From Comamonadaceae bacterium (lineage in GTDB: Bacteria; Pseudomonadota; Gammaproteobacteria; Burkholderiales; Burkholderiaceae_C): a stretch of DNA of 14,539 nt. This document shows positions 6,271 through 12,815 of this stretch, in pieces. Location: NCBI GenBank assembly GCA_947374505.1, contig CANCCE010000052.1, forward strand, positions 1 through 14,539, written 5' to 3'. Both the position numbers and the translations under genes were made by a program. How positions within the stretch are numbered: position 1 is the first letter of the stretch; every line of letters starts with the position of its first letter. The notes under the pieces are model-generated. The model was given only the letters and a program-made list of their open reading frames with translations. It had not been told where the DNA came from and did no database searches.

Positions 6271-7014
6271 TCAGCTTTTGCCCTGCGCTGCTACCGCAGC
6301 CGCCGCCTTGGCGATGGCCTCGGTGTCGCCTAGGTAATAGTGGCGAATCGGTTTGAGTTCGGCGTCCAGTTCATACACCAGCGGTATGCCATTCGGAATG
6401 TTCAGGCCAACGATGTCCTCAGCGGACATGTTGTCCAAGTACTTGACCAGCGCCCGGATGGAATTGCCGTGGGCCGCCATCACGATGCGCTTGCCGGCTT
6501 TGATGGCGGGCGCGATCGATTCGGTCCAAAGCGGCATGACCCGAGCCACCGTGTCTTGCAGGCACTCTGTCAGCGGCACTTGTTCAGGGGTCAGTTTGGC
6601 GTAACGCGGGTCACTGCGTTCGCAACGCTCGTCGTCCTGTGTCAGGGCCGGTGGTGGTACGTCGTAGCTGCGGCGCCATGCCAACACCTGCGCGTCGCCG
6701 TATTTTTTGGCGGTTTCAGCTTTGTTGAGCCCTTGTAAAGCACCGTAATGGCGCTCGTTCAGGCGCCAGCTGTGGACCACGGGCAGCCAGGTCCTGTCCA
6801 TCTCGTCGAGTACGTGCCAGAGGGTGCGGGTCGCCCGCTTGAGCACGCTGGTGTAAGCCACATCGAACTCGTAATTCTCGTTTTTGAGCAATTTGCCAGC
6901 ACTCAGCGCTTGAGCAATGCCGGTCGGCGTCAGGTCGACGTCGGCCCAGCCGGTGAAGCGGTTTTCAAGATTCCAGGTGGACTCGCCGTGGCGGATAAGC
7001 ACTAATTTGTACAT
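6271..7014 (-). CDS. gpmA: 2,3-bisphosphoglycerate-dependent phosphoglycerate mutase
   Basis: This 247-residue protein has the full-length size of the dPGM family. It interconverts 2- and 3-phosphoglycerate in glycolysis and gluconeogenesis, in the cytosol. Visible motifs are the N-terminal LIRHGESTWN with phospho-His9, the conserved RLNERHYGALQGLNKAE with Glu87, and AAHGNSIRAL with His182. The start is the ATG at 7014; the region just upstream is C-rich on the coding strand with no convincing Shine-Dalgarno. It is first in the minus-strand run with ctpA and the moeB-like gene and is head-to-head with the rhodanese gene across 123 bp. That gap appears to hold two back-to-back promoters. Confidence 0.97.
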   Translation of the reverse strand: MYKLVLIRHGESTWNLENRFTGWADVDLTPTGIAQALSAGKLLKNENYEFDVAYTSVLKRATRTLWHVLDEMDRTWLPVVHSWRLNERHYGALQGLNKAETAKKYGDAQVLAWRRSYDVPPPALTQDDERCERSDPRYAKLTPEQVPLTECLQDTVARVMPLWTESIAPAIKAGKRIVMAAHGNSIRALVKYLDNMSAEDIVGLNIPNGIPLVYELDAELKPIRHYYLGDTEAIAKAAAAVAAQGKS

Positions 7015-7064
7015 GAATGGGGGCTAGAAAAAGTCAGGTTGCAGGGGTTTGGCAGCAGGTGCGC

Positions 7065-7093
7065 TGCACAAGGCTCAGCCTGCATTCTAAAAT
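7065..7093 (+). promoter_or_regulatory. Candidate sigma-70 promoter for rhodanese-grxC
   Basis: TGCACA (7065-7070) and TAAAAT (7088-7093) are separated by 17 nt and match the consensus boxes at 4 and 5 of 6 positions. Transcription would start near 7100, about 38 nt before the GTG start of the rhodanese gene. Confidence 0.4.
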
Positions 7094-7111
7094 CACTGCT
7101 TAACTGCCCAA
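7084..7111 (-). promoter_or_regulatory. Candidate gpmA promoter overlapping the divergent one
   Basis: On the minus strand TTGGGC (7111-7106) and TAGAAT (7089-7084) are separated by 16 nt. The -10 box shares bases 7088-7089 with the plus-strand -10 box at 7088-7093. The -35 match is modest. Transcription would start near 7077, leaving a leader of about 60 nt. Confidence 0.28.
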
Positions 7112-7137
7112 CGGCGCAACACTCAAAAGGTTCAAAA

Positions 7138-7548
7138 GTGAAATTTCTGATCGACAACTGGATGCTCATTTCCGTGGCGCTGACTGCGGGTGGTTTGCTG
7201 GTTTGGCCGCTGATTGCCAGCAGTGCGGCCGCTGGAAGCCTCAGCCCTGCGGGTGCCGTGCAATTGATCAACCGCGAAAAAGCGGTGGTCATTGATGTCG
7301 GTGAAGCCGATGAATTTTCAGCCGGCCATGTCGCCAATTCGAAGAATATTCCTTTTGGACAGCTTGAAGACAAATTGTCCGCCACGGTCAAGAACAAGAC
7401 ATTGCCGGTGATTTTTCTGTGTGCCTCCGGTGCTCGCGCAGGTCGCGCCGTAGCGGTCGCCAAAAAATTGGGTTACGACCAGGCCCAGAGCCTGAGCGGC
7501 GGACTCAAAGCCTGGCGTGAAGCTAACTTGCCGGTTCAAAAGGCATGA
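7138..7548 (+). CDS. Membrane-anchored rhodanese-like sulfurtransferase
   Basis: From the GTG at 7138 the protein has 136 residues: one N-terminal membrane helix (about 8-28), then a single rhodanese domain (about 35-133) with VVIDVGEADEFSAGHV, NSKNIP, active-site Cys95 in FLCASGARA, and the C-terminal SLSGGLKAWREANLPV. Rhodaneses carry persulfide sulfur or act in redox and detoxification. Sequence alone does not say whether the domain faces the cytosol or the periplasm. The frame extends upstream to an ATG at 7039, but that stretch is not protein-like and contains the candidate promoters. The GTG has AAAAGG 7 nt upstream and starts MKFLIDNW, as in similar proteins. A conserved Arg often found after the first Asp (DVR) is Gly here. 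The end overlaps or abuts grxC. Confidence 0.9.
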   Translation: MKFLIDNWMLISVALTAGGLLVWPLIASSAAAGSLSPAGAVQLINREKAVVIDVGEADEFSAGHVANSKNIPFGQLEDKLSATVKNKTLPVIFLCASGARAGRAVAVAKKLGYDQAQSLSGGLKAWREANLPVQKA

Positions 7549-7550
7549 AC

Positions 7551-7811
7551 ATGCAAGTCGTCAAAATTTACACCACGGGTTCTTGCCCTTATTGCATCCA
7601 GGCCAAGGCGCTCTTGAGGCAGCGCGGCGTGGTTGAGCTCGATGAAGTCCGCGTCGACATGCTGGCGGGCGAACGCGAAAAAATGATGCAGATCACCGGA
7701 CGCCGGACTGTGCCCCAAATCTTCATTGGCAGCACCCATGTGGGCGGCTGCGACGATCTGGTGGCGCTGGATGGCCGCGGCGGTCTGCTGCCACTGCTCA
7801 ACGAAGCCTGA
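7551..7811 (+). CDS. grxC: Glutaredoxin 3
   Basis: This 86-residue glutaredoxin has a thioredoxin fold with dithiol active site CPYC (Cys12, Cys15), TVPQIF containing the cis-proline, and the glutathione-binding GGCDD. It reduces protein disulfides and mixed disulfides with glutathione in the cytosol. Two starts are possible. The ATG at 7545 overlaps the rhodanese stop as ATGA, but the best Shine-Dalgarno (AAAAGG at 7538-7543) is only 1 nt from it. The same site is 7 nt from the ATG at 7551, which I prefer and which gives the usual N-terminus. Co-transcribed with the rhodanese gene, so both probably serve thiol or sulfur handling. Confidence 0.94.
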   Translation: MQVVKIYTTGSCPYCIQAKALLRQRGVVELDEVRVDMLAGEREKMMQITGRRTVPQIFIGSTHVGGCDDLVALDGRGGLLPLLNEA

Positions 7812-7850
7812 TTTTTGCGCAGATCGTCCGGAGATAATCCTTCAGCTTGC

Positions 7851-7883
7851 GCGGCCTTCACAGGCCGCAGGCATTCCTTTTTT
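7851..7883 (+). terminator. GC-rich hairpin with distal T-run between grxC and secB
   Basis: GCGGCCT (7851-7857) and AGGCCGC (7862-7868) make a perfect 7-bp stem with a TCAC loop, followed after 9 nt by six T (7878-7883). The stem is strong, but the T-run is further away than usual. It may be a leaky terminator for rhodanese-grxC, placed just before secB. Confidence 0.45.
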
Positions 7884-7902
7884 AGTTTGTTGAAAGTGCA
7901 CC

Positions 7903-8373
7903 ATGGCCGAAGCCAATCTTGACCCTGTTTTCCAGATTCAGCGTGTTTACCTCAAAGACATCTCGCTCGAGCAGCCCAATTCCCCCGGCATCCTGCTCGA
8001 CCCAGAGCAGCCAAGTGTTGACATTCAGTTGGGTGTTGAAACCTCGCCTGTCACCGACGGTCTTTTTGAAGTGACCGTGACCGCCACCGTGCACACCAAA
8101 ATCAATGACAAGACGGTTTTTCTGGTGGAAGCCAAGCAAGCAGGCATCTTTGAAGTGCGCAACGTAGAGGCCGAGCAGCTCGGTTCTATTCTCGGCATCG
8201 CCTGCCCGCAAATCGTCTACCCCTACCTGCGCGGCAACGTCGCTGATGTGATTCAACGCGGTGGTTTTCCGCCTGTTCATCTGGCTGAAATCAACTTCCA
8301 GGCGATGTTTCTGCAACAACAAGCCGATGCAGCCGCCCAAGTCGCTCAGGCCGCACCACAGATCATTGTTTAA
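7903..8373 (+). CDS. secB: Protein-export chaperone SecB
   Basis: This 156-residue protein has the usual SecB length. Recognisable family segments are FQIQRVYLKDISLEQPNSP near the N-terminus, VTVTATVHTK and VEAKQAGIFEV in the middle, and the conserved ILGIACPQIVYPYLRG followed by GGFPPVHLAEINF. The C-terminal tail is Gln/Ala rich. SecB is a cytosolic homotetramer that keeps precursor proteins unfolded and hands them to SecA. The ATG at 7903 has a GAAAG ribosome site at normal spacing. It is separated from grxC by 91 bp with a hairpin and from gpsA by 56 bp. The secB-gpsA pairing is common in proteobacteria. Confidence 0.97.
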   Translation: MAEANLDPVFQIQRVYLKDISLEQPNSPGILLDPEQPSVDIQLGVETSPVTDGLFEVTVTATVHTKINDKTVFLVEAKQAGIFEVRNVEAEQLGSILGIACPQIVYPYLRGNVADVIQRGGFPPVHLAEINFQAMFLQQQADAAAQVAQAAPQIIV

Positions 8374-8429
8374 GTTTTGATCCATTTTTCACGGTTGAAA
8401 CGTCGCGCGCTTGCAGGGCAGGGCACGGC

Positions 8430-9485
8430 ATGAAAATGCTTGTCATTGGCGCTGGCGCCTGGGGTACGGCACTGGCTGTGTCGGCCAGTCTCAAATCGGT
8501 GTCGGGACAAGCGGCCCATGAGGTGTCGCTGTGGGCCCGCAACGCGGCTCTGGTCGAGGCGGTTCAGTCAACACGGCAGAACCAGCGCTATTTGCCAGGC
8601 ATCACGTTAGACCCAGGCCTGCAGGTGCTGGGCGGCTCTGATGTCTCCTTAGAGGCCGCTCTCGCAGGCCAAGACCTGATTGTCATCGCCACACCAATCG
8701 CAGGCGTGCGCAGCGTTTTCCAGCGTTTGCAGCAAGCCAAGGTGCGCGTGCCGGTGGCTTGGCTGAGCAAGGGCTTTGAGGCGCCGTTGGGCGGTGCTGC
8801 GGTCTTACCGGGTGTTGGTTTGCTGGTCCACGAGATCCGCGCGCAAGTCGCCCCTGACTTGTTAACGGGCGTGCTGAGCGGCCCCAGTTTTGCGCGTGAA
8901 GTGGCCGCCGGTCAACCGACGGCCTTGGTTGCTGCCAGTGAACATGCCGATGTGCGGGCGGCGCTGGTCGATGCTTTTCACAGCGACACCTTGCGGGTCT
9001 ACGCGAGCGACGACATCATCGGCGTGGAAGTCGGAGGTGCGGTTAAAAACGTGCTGGCCATCGCGACCGGTTTTTGCGATGGCTTGAAGCTCGGTCTGAA
9101 TGCTCGCGCAGCGCTCATCACCCGCGGCTTGGCCGAGATGAGCCGACTCGGCGTGGCCCTTGGCGCTCAAAACGAAACATTCACCGGCTTGTCTGGTTTG
9201 GGTGATCTGGTGCTCACGGCCACCGGTGACTTGAGCCGCAATCGGCAAGTTGGTTTGTTGCTGGCGCAAGGTCAAACGCTGGCGCAGGCGGTGGCTTCAT
9301 TGGGTCATGTTGCCGAAGGTGCTTATTGCGCAAGAACAGTGGTGCAACGGGCTCAGGCACTCGGCATTGAAATGCCGATTTCCGAAGCCGTCGTGGCCTT
9401 GCTGGACGGTGAAGTCACCCCCGTACAGGCCGTGGCCTCGCTGATGGAGCGTACCGCCACCGTTGAGCAGGGCTTAAATCTCTAG
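8430..9485 (+). CDS. gpsA: NAD(P)-dependent glycerol-3-phosphate dehydrogenase
   Basis: This 351-residue cytosolic enzyme reduces dihydroxyacetone phosphate to sn-glycerol-3-phosphate for phospholipid synthesis. Motifs in order are the dinucleotide loop IGAGAWGTAL (6-15), ATPIAGVR, LSKGFE (112-117), LSGPSFAREVAAG (149-161), GGAVKNVLAIATGF with catalytic Lys206, RGLAEMSRLG, and GLSGLGDLVLTATGDLSRNR. It is slightly longer than E. coli GpsA (339 residues). An ATG two codons later (8436) is an equally possible start. It lies 56 bp after secB. Its last 12 bases overlap the convergent panC gene (9474-9485), so there is no room for a normal terminator between them. Confidence 0.97.
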   Translation: MKMLVIGAGAWGTALAVSASLKSVSGQAAHEVSLWARNAALVEAVQSTRQNQRYLPGITLDPGLQVLGGSDVSLEAALAGQDLIVIATPIAGVRSVFQRLQQAKVRVPVAWLSKGFEAPLGGAAVLPGVGLLVHEIRAQVAPDLLTGVLSGPSFAREVAAGQPTALVAASEHADVRAALVDAFHSDTLRVYASDDIIGVEVGGAVKNVLAIATGFCDGLKLGLNARAALITRGLAEMSRLGVALGAQNETFTGLSGLGDLVLTATGDLSRNRQVGLLLAQGQTLAQAVASLGHVAEGAYCARTVVQRAQALGIEMPISEAVVALLDGEVTPVQAVASLMERTATVEQGLNL

Positions 9486-10331
9486 GTTGTCGATCAGCCG
9501 CGTCATGCCGAGTTTGGCTGCGCCCAGAACCACCAAAGGTTCAGTGCCCAGCGGCCCAGCTTGCGGGTGCGGGCTCAGCAAATCGGCGCGTTTGCGCACC
9601 GTCAGGTAATCCGGTTTCCAGCCGCGCCGCGCCAGCGCTTGCATGGCCGCAGCTTCGAGTGCGGGCAGGTCAGCTGCTTGCATTCCTTGGGCTGCCTGCC
9701 CCAAAGCTGTCAGCGCCATCGAGAGCTGCACTGCTTCAGCGCGCTCGGCTGGGCTGAGGTAGGTGTTGCGGGAAGACAAAGCCAGACCGTCATCGGCACG
9801 TTGCGTCTCACCGGTCACGATGTCGATCGGCAGGGCAAACTGCTGAACCATGCGGCGGATCACCATGACCTGCTGATAGTCCTTCTTGCCAAAGGCCGCG
9901 ACGCCTTCTGGCTTGCCGGCAAACACGCAGGAAAAAAGCTTCAGCACAACGGTGCTGACGCCAATGAAAAAGCCGGGCCTGAAGTGCCCTTCCAAAATGT
10001 CTGCCAGCTCCGACGCCGGATGCACCTTGTATGTTTGCGGTTCCGGGTAAAGCTCTTTTTCACGCGGTGCAAACAGCACGTTGCAGCCGGCTTCCTTGAG
10101 GCGCTCGGCATCGGCGTCAAGCGTGCGTGGGTAACTGTCGAAGTCCTCATGCGGCGCAAACTGTAAGCGGTTGACAAAAATACTCGACACCGTGACATCG
10201 CCCAAGGCTGAGGCCTGTTTGACCAGCGCAATATGACCGTCATGCAGGTTGCCCATGGTTGGCACGAAAGCCGGACGCCGGAAAGCACTCAGGTGCTGGC
10301 GCAAGTCGGCGATGGTGTGAACGATATGCAT
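9474..10331 (-). CDS. panC: Pantothenate synthetase (pantoate--beta-alanine ligase)
   Basis: This 285-residue enzyme joins pantoate and beta-alanine using ATP, the last step of pantothenate synthesis, in the cytosol. Motifs are PTMGNLHDGHIALV (HIGH-type, about 24-37), SIFVNRLQFAPHEDFDSYPRT, the pantoate and ATP site region FGKKDYQQVMVIRRM, and the signature SSRNTYLSPAER (186-197). I chose the ATG at 10331, which has AGGA 7 nt upstream; a TTG one codon earlier is less likely. It follows panB by about 62 nt on the same strand, so the two are probably one operon. The 3' end overlaps gpsA by 12 bp tail to tail. Confidence 0.96.
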   Translation of the reverse strand: MHIVHTIADLRQHLSAFRRPAFVPTMGNLHDGHIALVKQASALGDVTVSSIFVNRLQFAPHEDFDSYPRTLDADAERLKEAGCNVLFAPREKELYPEPQTYKVHPASELADILEGHFRPGFFIGVSTVVLKLFSCVFAGKPEGVAAFGKKDYQQVMVIRRMVQQFALPIDIVTGETQRADDGLALSSRNTYLSPAERAEAVQLSMALTALGQAAQGMQAADLPALEAAAMQALARRGWKPDYLTVRKRADLLSPHPQAGPLGTEPLVVLGAAKLGMTRLIDNLEI

Positions 10332-10393
10332 CAAAAAATCCTAGAAGCCAAAGTGATTGAAAAGTGAGGATTGACCAAGGGACTACCAGGCGA

Positions 10394-11290
10394 CTACCAA
10401 GCGTGTAAGGCGTCAACCGGAAAACTGCCTTCCTTGACGGCTTTGACATAGGCTTCCATGGCGCCCCGCACGTTGCCCGCATCCTCCATGAAGTTGCGCA
10501 CAAAGCGTGGCATTTTTCCGAGGTTGATGCCCAGCATGTCGTGCAGCACGAGCACTTGGCCGGCGGTGTCTTTGCCTGCACCAATGCCGATGGTCGCGCA
10601 GCGCGTGAGTTCGGTGGTTAAGGCTGAAGCGACAGCGGCCGGCACCATTTCGAGCACGATCATGGCGGCCCCTGCGTCTTGCAGTTCACGCGCTTGCTGC
10701 TTCATCAGCGCGGCAGATTCATCGGTTTTGCCTTGCACCCGGTAGCCGCCCAGCGCATGCACTGTTTGCGGCGTCAGGCCGAGGTGGGCGCAGACCGGGA
10801 TGCCGCGATCAACCAAGAAGCGCACGGTGTCGGTGGTCCAGCCTCCACCTTCGAGCTTGACCATGTGCGCACCGGCTTGCATGAGCACGGTGGCGCTGCG
10901 CAAAGCCTGTTCTGGCGACTCGTGGTAACTGCCGAAAGGGAGGTCGCCAATCAGCCAGGCCGTGCCGTGTGAGCGGCGCAGGCCGTTGGCCACACATTCG
11001 GTGTGATGGCGCATGGTTTCAAGCGACACACCGACGGTGCTGGTCAGTCCCTGACAGACCATGCCGAGCGAATCGCCGACCAAAATGCACTCGATGCCGG
11101 CGGCGTCAGCCACGGCGGCAAAGGTCGCGTCGTAGGCGGTCAGCATGGCTATTTTTTCGCCATGATGGTGCATCTCGCGCAAGCGCGGCAAGCTCAGGGG
11201 TTTTCGCTGAGACGGTGGTGAAGCGGGTGGCAAGGTGCCGTAGGCAGAGACCAAGTTATCGGCAGACGGTTGTGCTGTGCTTTGAGTCAT
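10394..11290 (-). CDS. panB: 3-methyl-2-oxobutanoate hydroxymethyltransferase (ketopantoate hydroxymethyltransferase)
   Basis: This 298-residue enzyme transfers a one-carbon unit from methylenetetrahydrofolate to ketoisovalerate, the first committed pantothenate step. Conserved residues are Asp73 in VGDSLGM and Asp116 in IGDLPF (Mg binding), Glu147 in VKLEGG, and the catalytic Glu214 in VLEMVPA. CAHLGLTPQ and IGIGAGKDTAGQVLVLHDMLG are also present. Compared with E. coli PanB (264 residues) it has about 30 extra Ser/Pro-rich N-terminal residues, a variable extension. The ATG at 11290 is supported by AAGGAG 5 nt upstream. It lies 85 nt after scpA and 62 nt before panC, all on one strand. Confidence 0.96.
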   Translation of the reverse strand: MTQSTAQPSADNLVSAYGTLPPASPPSQRKPLSLPRLREMHHHGEKIAMLTAYDATFAAVADAAGIECILVGDSLGMVCQGLTSTVGVSLETMRHHTECVANGLRRSHGTAWLIGDLPFGSYHESPEQALRSATVLMQAGAHMVKLEGGGWTTDTVRFLVDRGIPVCAHLGLTPQTVHALGGYRVQGKTDESAALMKQQARELQDAGAAMIVLEMVPAAVASALTTELTRCATIGIGAGKDTAGQVLVLHDMLGINLGKMPRFVRNFMEDAGNVRGAMEAYVKAVKEGSFPVDALHAW

Positions 11291-11323
11291 TGGGGCTCCT
11301 TGAATGTGCCATGTTTAATCAGC

Positions 11324-11335
11324 TTCATCGATGAA
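11324..11335. repeat. Perfect 12-bp palindrome TTCATCGATGAA between scpA and panB
   Basis: The palindrome lies about 35 bp upstream of the panB start in the 85-bp scpA-panB gap. With no loop it cannot form a good RNA hairpin. It could be a protein site, or chance. Confidence 0.25.
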
Positions 11336-11375
11336 AGGACGTCAGCCGGTCGCCAGCGCCCGCAATTGAGCGGCT

Positions 11376-12248
11376 TCAAGCTGGCGTGTAGGCCAGTCGG
11401 ACGTAAATGGGGGCAAAAGCTTCAGCCTGTGTGACATCGATCAGACCCTCTTTGCATAACTCCAGCATAGCAATGAAGGTGACCACCAGCACCGGCATGC
11501 CGCGTGTGGTGTCAAACAGTTCTTCAAACTCAACAAAGCGGCTGCCTTGCAATTTGCGCAAGACGATGCTCATGTGTTCGCGTACGCTGAGTTCTTCGCG
11601 GGTGATCACATGGTGCTGCACCAAGCGCGCACGCTTGACGATGTCGCGCCAAGCGTCTTGCAGGTCAACCACGTTGACATCAGGGAACCGCGGTTGCAAG
11701 GCTTGCTCGACAAACACTTGCGCACGTAAAAAATCCCGGCCAAACTGGGGAATGCTGTTGAGTTGGTGCGCCGCCAGTTTGATCTGCTCGTACTCCAGCA
11801 GTCGCCGGACCAGCTCGGCGCGGGGGTCTTCAGCCTCTTGGCCTTCGGCGGTTTTCTTGGGCGGTAGCAACATGCGGGATTTGATCTCGATCAGCATTGC
11901 CGCCATCAGCAAATACTCGGCCGCCAGCTCCAGATTGGTCGAGCGGATTTCATCGACATAGGCCAGATATTGACGCGTCACCGCCGCCATCGGGATATCC
12001 AGAATATTGAAGTTTTGTTTGCGGATCAGGTAGAGCAGCAAGTCCAGCGGACCCTCAAAGGCCTCCAGAAAAACCTTCAGTGCATCCGGTGGGATGTAGA
12101 GGTCGTGCGGCATCGCAAACAGAGGCTCACCATACAGACGAGCCAATGCGACCTGGTCAATCACGGCCGGCATGCCGGGCATGTCTTTGAGGTTGGCCGG
12201 TAGCAGGGACTGGTCGCGGCTAGGGGGCAGATCTGCCGGTGAACCCAT
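11376..12248 (-). CDS. scpA: Segregation and condensation protein A
   Basis: This 290-residue protein is the kleisin subunit that bridges the SMC heads with ScpB in chromosome condensation and segregation. The signature FEGPLDLLLYLIRKQNFNILDIPMAAVTRQYL is at about 64-95, followed by LELAAEYLLMAAMLIEIKSRMLLPP (106-130) and a C-terminal winged-helix region (about 230-286) with VVTFIAMLELCKEGLIDVTQ. The N-terminal 55 residues are extra and probably disordered. A shorter start at Met23 or Met26 cannot be ruled out. The ATG at 12248 shares one base with the stop of the DUF3460 gene (TAATG), pointing to translational coupling and supporting the long form. No SMC or ScpB gene is in the window. Confidence 0.93.
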   Translation of the reverse strand: MGSPADLPPSRDQSLLPANLKDMPGMPAVIDQVALARLYGEPLFAMPHDLYIPPDALKVFLEAFEGPLDLLLYLIRKQNFNILDIPMAAVTRQYLAYVDEIRSTNLELAAEYLLMAAMLIEIKSRMLLPPKKTAEGQEAEDPRAELVRRLLEYEQIKLAAHQLNSIPQFGRDFLRAQVFVEQALQPRFPDVNVVDLQDAWRDIVKRARLVQHHVITREELSVREHMSIVLRKLQGSRFVEFEELFDTTRGMPVLVVTFIAMLELCKEGLIDVTQAEAFAPIYVRLAYTPA

Positions 12249-12466
12249 TATTTCCCGTTCGGGTGCAGGCCAGTTTGGTAGACGTAGGGCTGTTGCGCCA
12301 CACGGGCTTCTTGGTACGCTTGTTCGACGCTGAGGTCAATCTTCTGGTCCCACAAAATGGCGCGACCTGCGCGCTGCTCAGCTTCAAGAGATGGTTTTTG
12401 GGCCTTCAAGGTCTCAATGAATTGAGACACTTCTGAGGTGTAGTCGGGTCGGCGGAATATGGACAT
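12248..12466 (-). CDS. DUF3460 family small protein
   Basis: This 72-residue hydrophilic protein starts MSIFRRPDYTSEVSQFIETL. It has the family-typical LKAQKPSLEAEQRAGRAILWD and EQAYQEARVAQQPYVYQ. DUF3460 proteins are short, of unknown function, and to my knowledge largely betaproteobacterial, often next to scpA or panC. AAAGG lies 8 nt before the ATG. The stop overlaps the scpA start as TAATG, so the two are translated together. No membrane segment or metal motif is visible. Function unknown. Confidence 0.88.
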   Translation of the reverse strand: MSIFRRPDYTSEVSQFIETLKAQKPSLEAEQRAGRAILWDQKIDLSVEQAYQEARVAQQPYVYQTGLHPNGK

Positions 12467-12486
12467 GTTGGATACCTTTGCCGTGC

Positions 12487-12492
12487 ATTTTA
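12487..12492 (-). promoter_or_regulatory. Candidate -10 box for DUF3460-scpA-panB-panC
   Basis: On the minus strand TAAAAT (12492-12487), embedded in CCCCTAAAATGC, lies about 20 nt before the DUF3460 ATG. No good -35 box is visible 16-18 nt upstream. The same CTAAAAT form appears as the -10 box before the rhodanese gene. Confidence 0.3.
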
Positions 12493-12599
12493 GGGGATGA
12501 CGGACTCGACCTTGGCGGGAACCAGGGCTGAGCTACACAGCCTGATGGCGGCTAAAGAAACCTTGAGAATCTGCCACGCCCCCGAACACCAGCCGCAGT

Positions 12600-12815
12600 T
12601 TATTTTCCACTTGGCAGTATCGCATCGGCTGTGGCACCGACCACCTTGCCGGCGACCTTGACGGTGCCGATGGCCGCGTCGCCCACCAGCCCGACCGTAC
12701 CAATGGCCAATGAGGCGGCGGTGTCGACCACCGCAACGACGACACAGCCCGAGAGCATCAGCGCTGAGGCTGACAGCAGGAGTGCGAACAGTAAGGGACG
12801 GATCAGTGGGCGCAT
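12600..12815 (-). CDS. Small Gly/Ala/Val-rich lipoprotein coupled to metG
   Basis: This 71-residue protein starts at the ATG at 12815, which overlaps the metG stop (TGATG). It has a lipoprotein signal: basic start MRPLIRP, hydrophobic core, and lipobox LMLSGC with the lipidated Cys at residue 24. The mature part is about 48 residues of Val/Ala/Gly repeats (AIGTVGLVGDAAIGTVKVAG) ending ILPSGK. The residue after the Cys is Val, not Asp, so outer-membrane sorting is expected. It resembles the short VVDTA-type lipoproteins annotated next to metG in betaproteobacteria (NF038104-like, from memory). A longer frame from 12851 would add 12 residues inside metG and spoil the signal peptide. Function unknown. 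Confidence 0.82.
   Translation of the reverse strand: MRPLIRPLLFALLLSASALMLSGCVVVAVVDTAASLAIGTVGLVGDAAIGTVKVAGKVVGATADAILPSGK

Noticed and set aside
7039..7137. Longer rhodanese with an ATG start at 7039
   Set aside because: The extra 33 residues are not protein-like and cover the candidate promoters. The GTG at 7138 has a good ribosome site and gives the expected N-terminus.
7002..7463. Minus-strand frame of 153 codons opposite the rhodanese gene
   Set aside because: It is antisense to a clear rhodanese domain and would overlap the gpmA start. No domain is recognisable.
12467..12599. 133-bp gap after the lipoprotein searched for a terminator or small RNA
   Set aside because: I found no convincing stem with a T-run; only the -10-like TAAAAT near 12487 stands out.
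12533..12745. Minus-strand frame of 70 codons beside the lipoprotein gene
   Set aside because: It overlaps the lipoprotein gene in another frame. The product is Trp/Pro/Ser/Arg rich, as expected for an out-of-frame shadow in GC-rich DNA.
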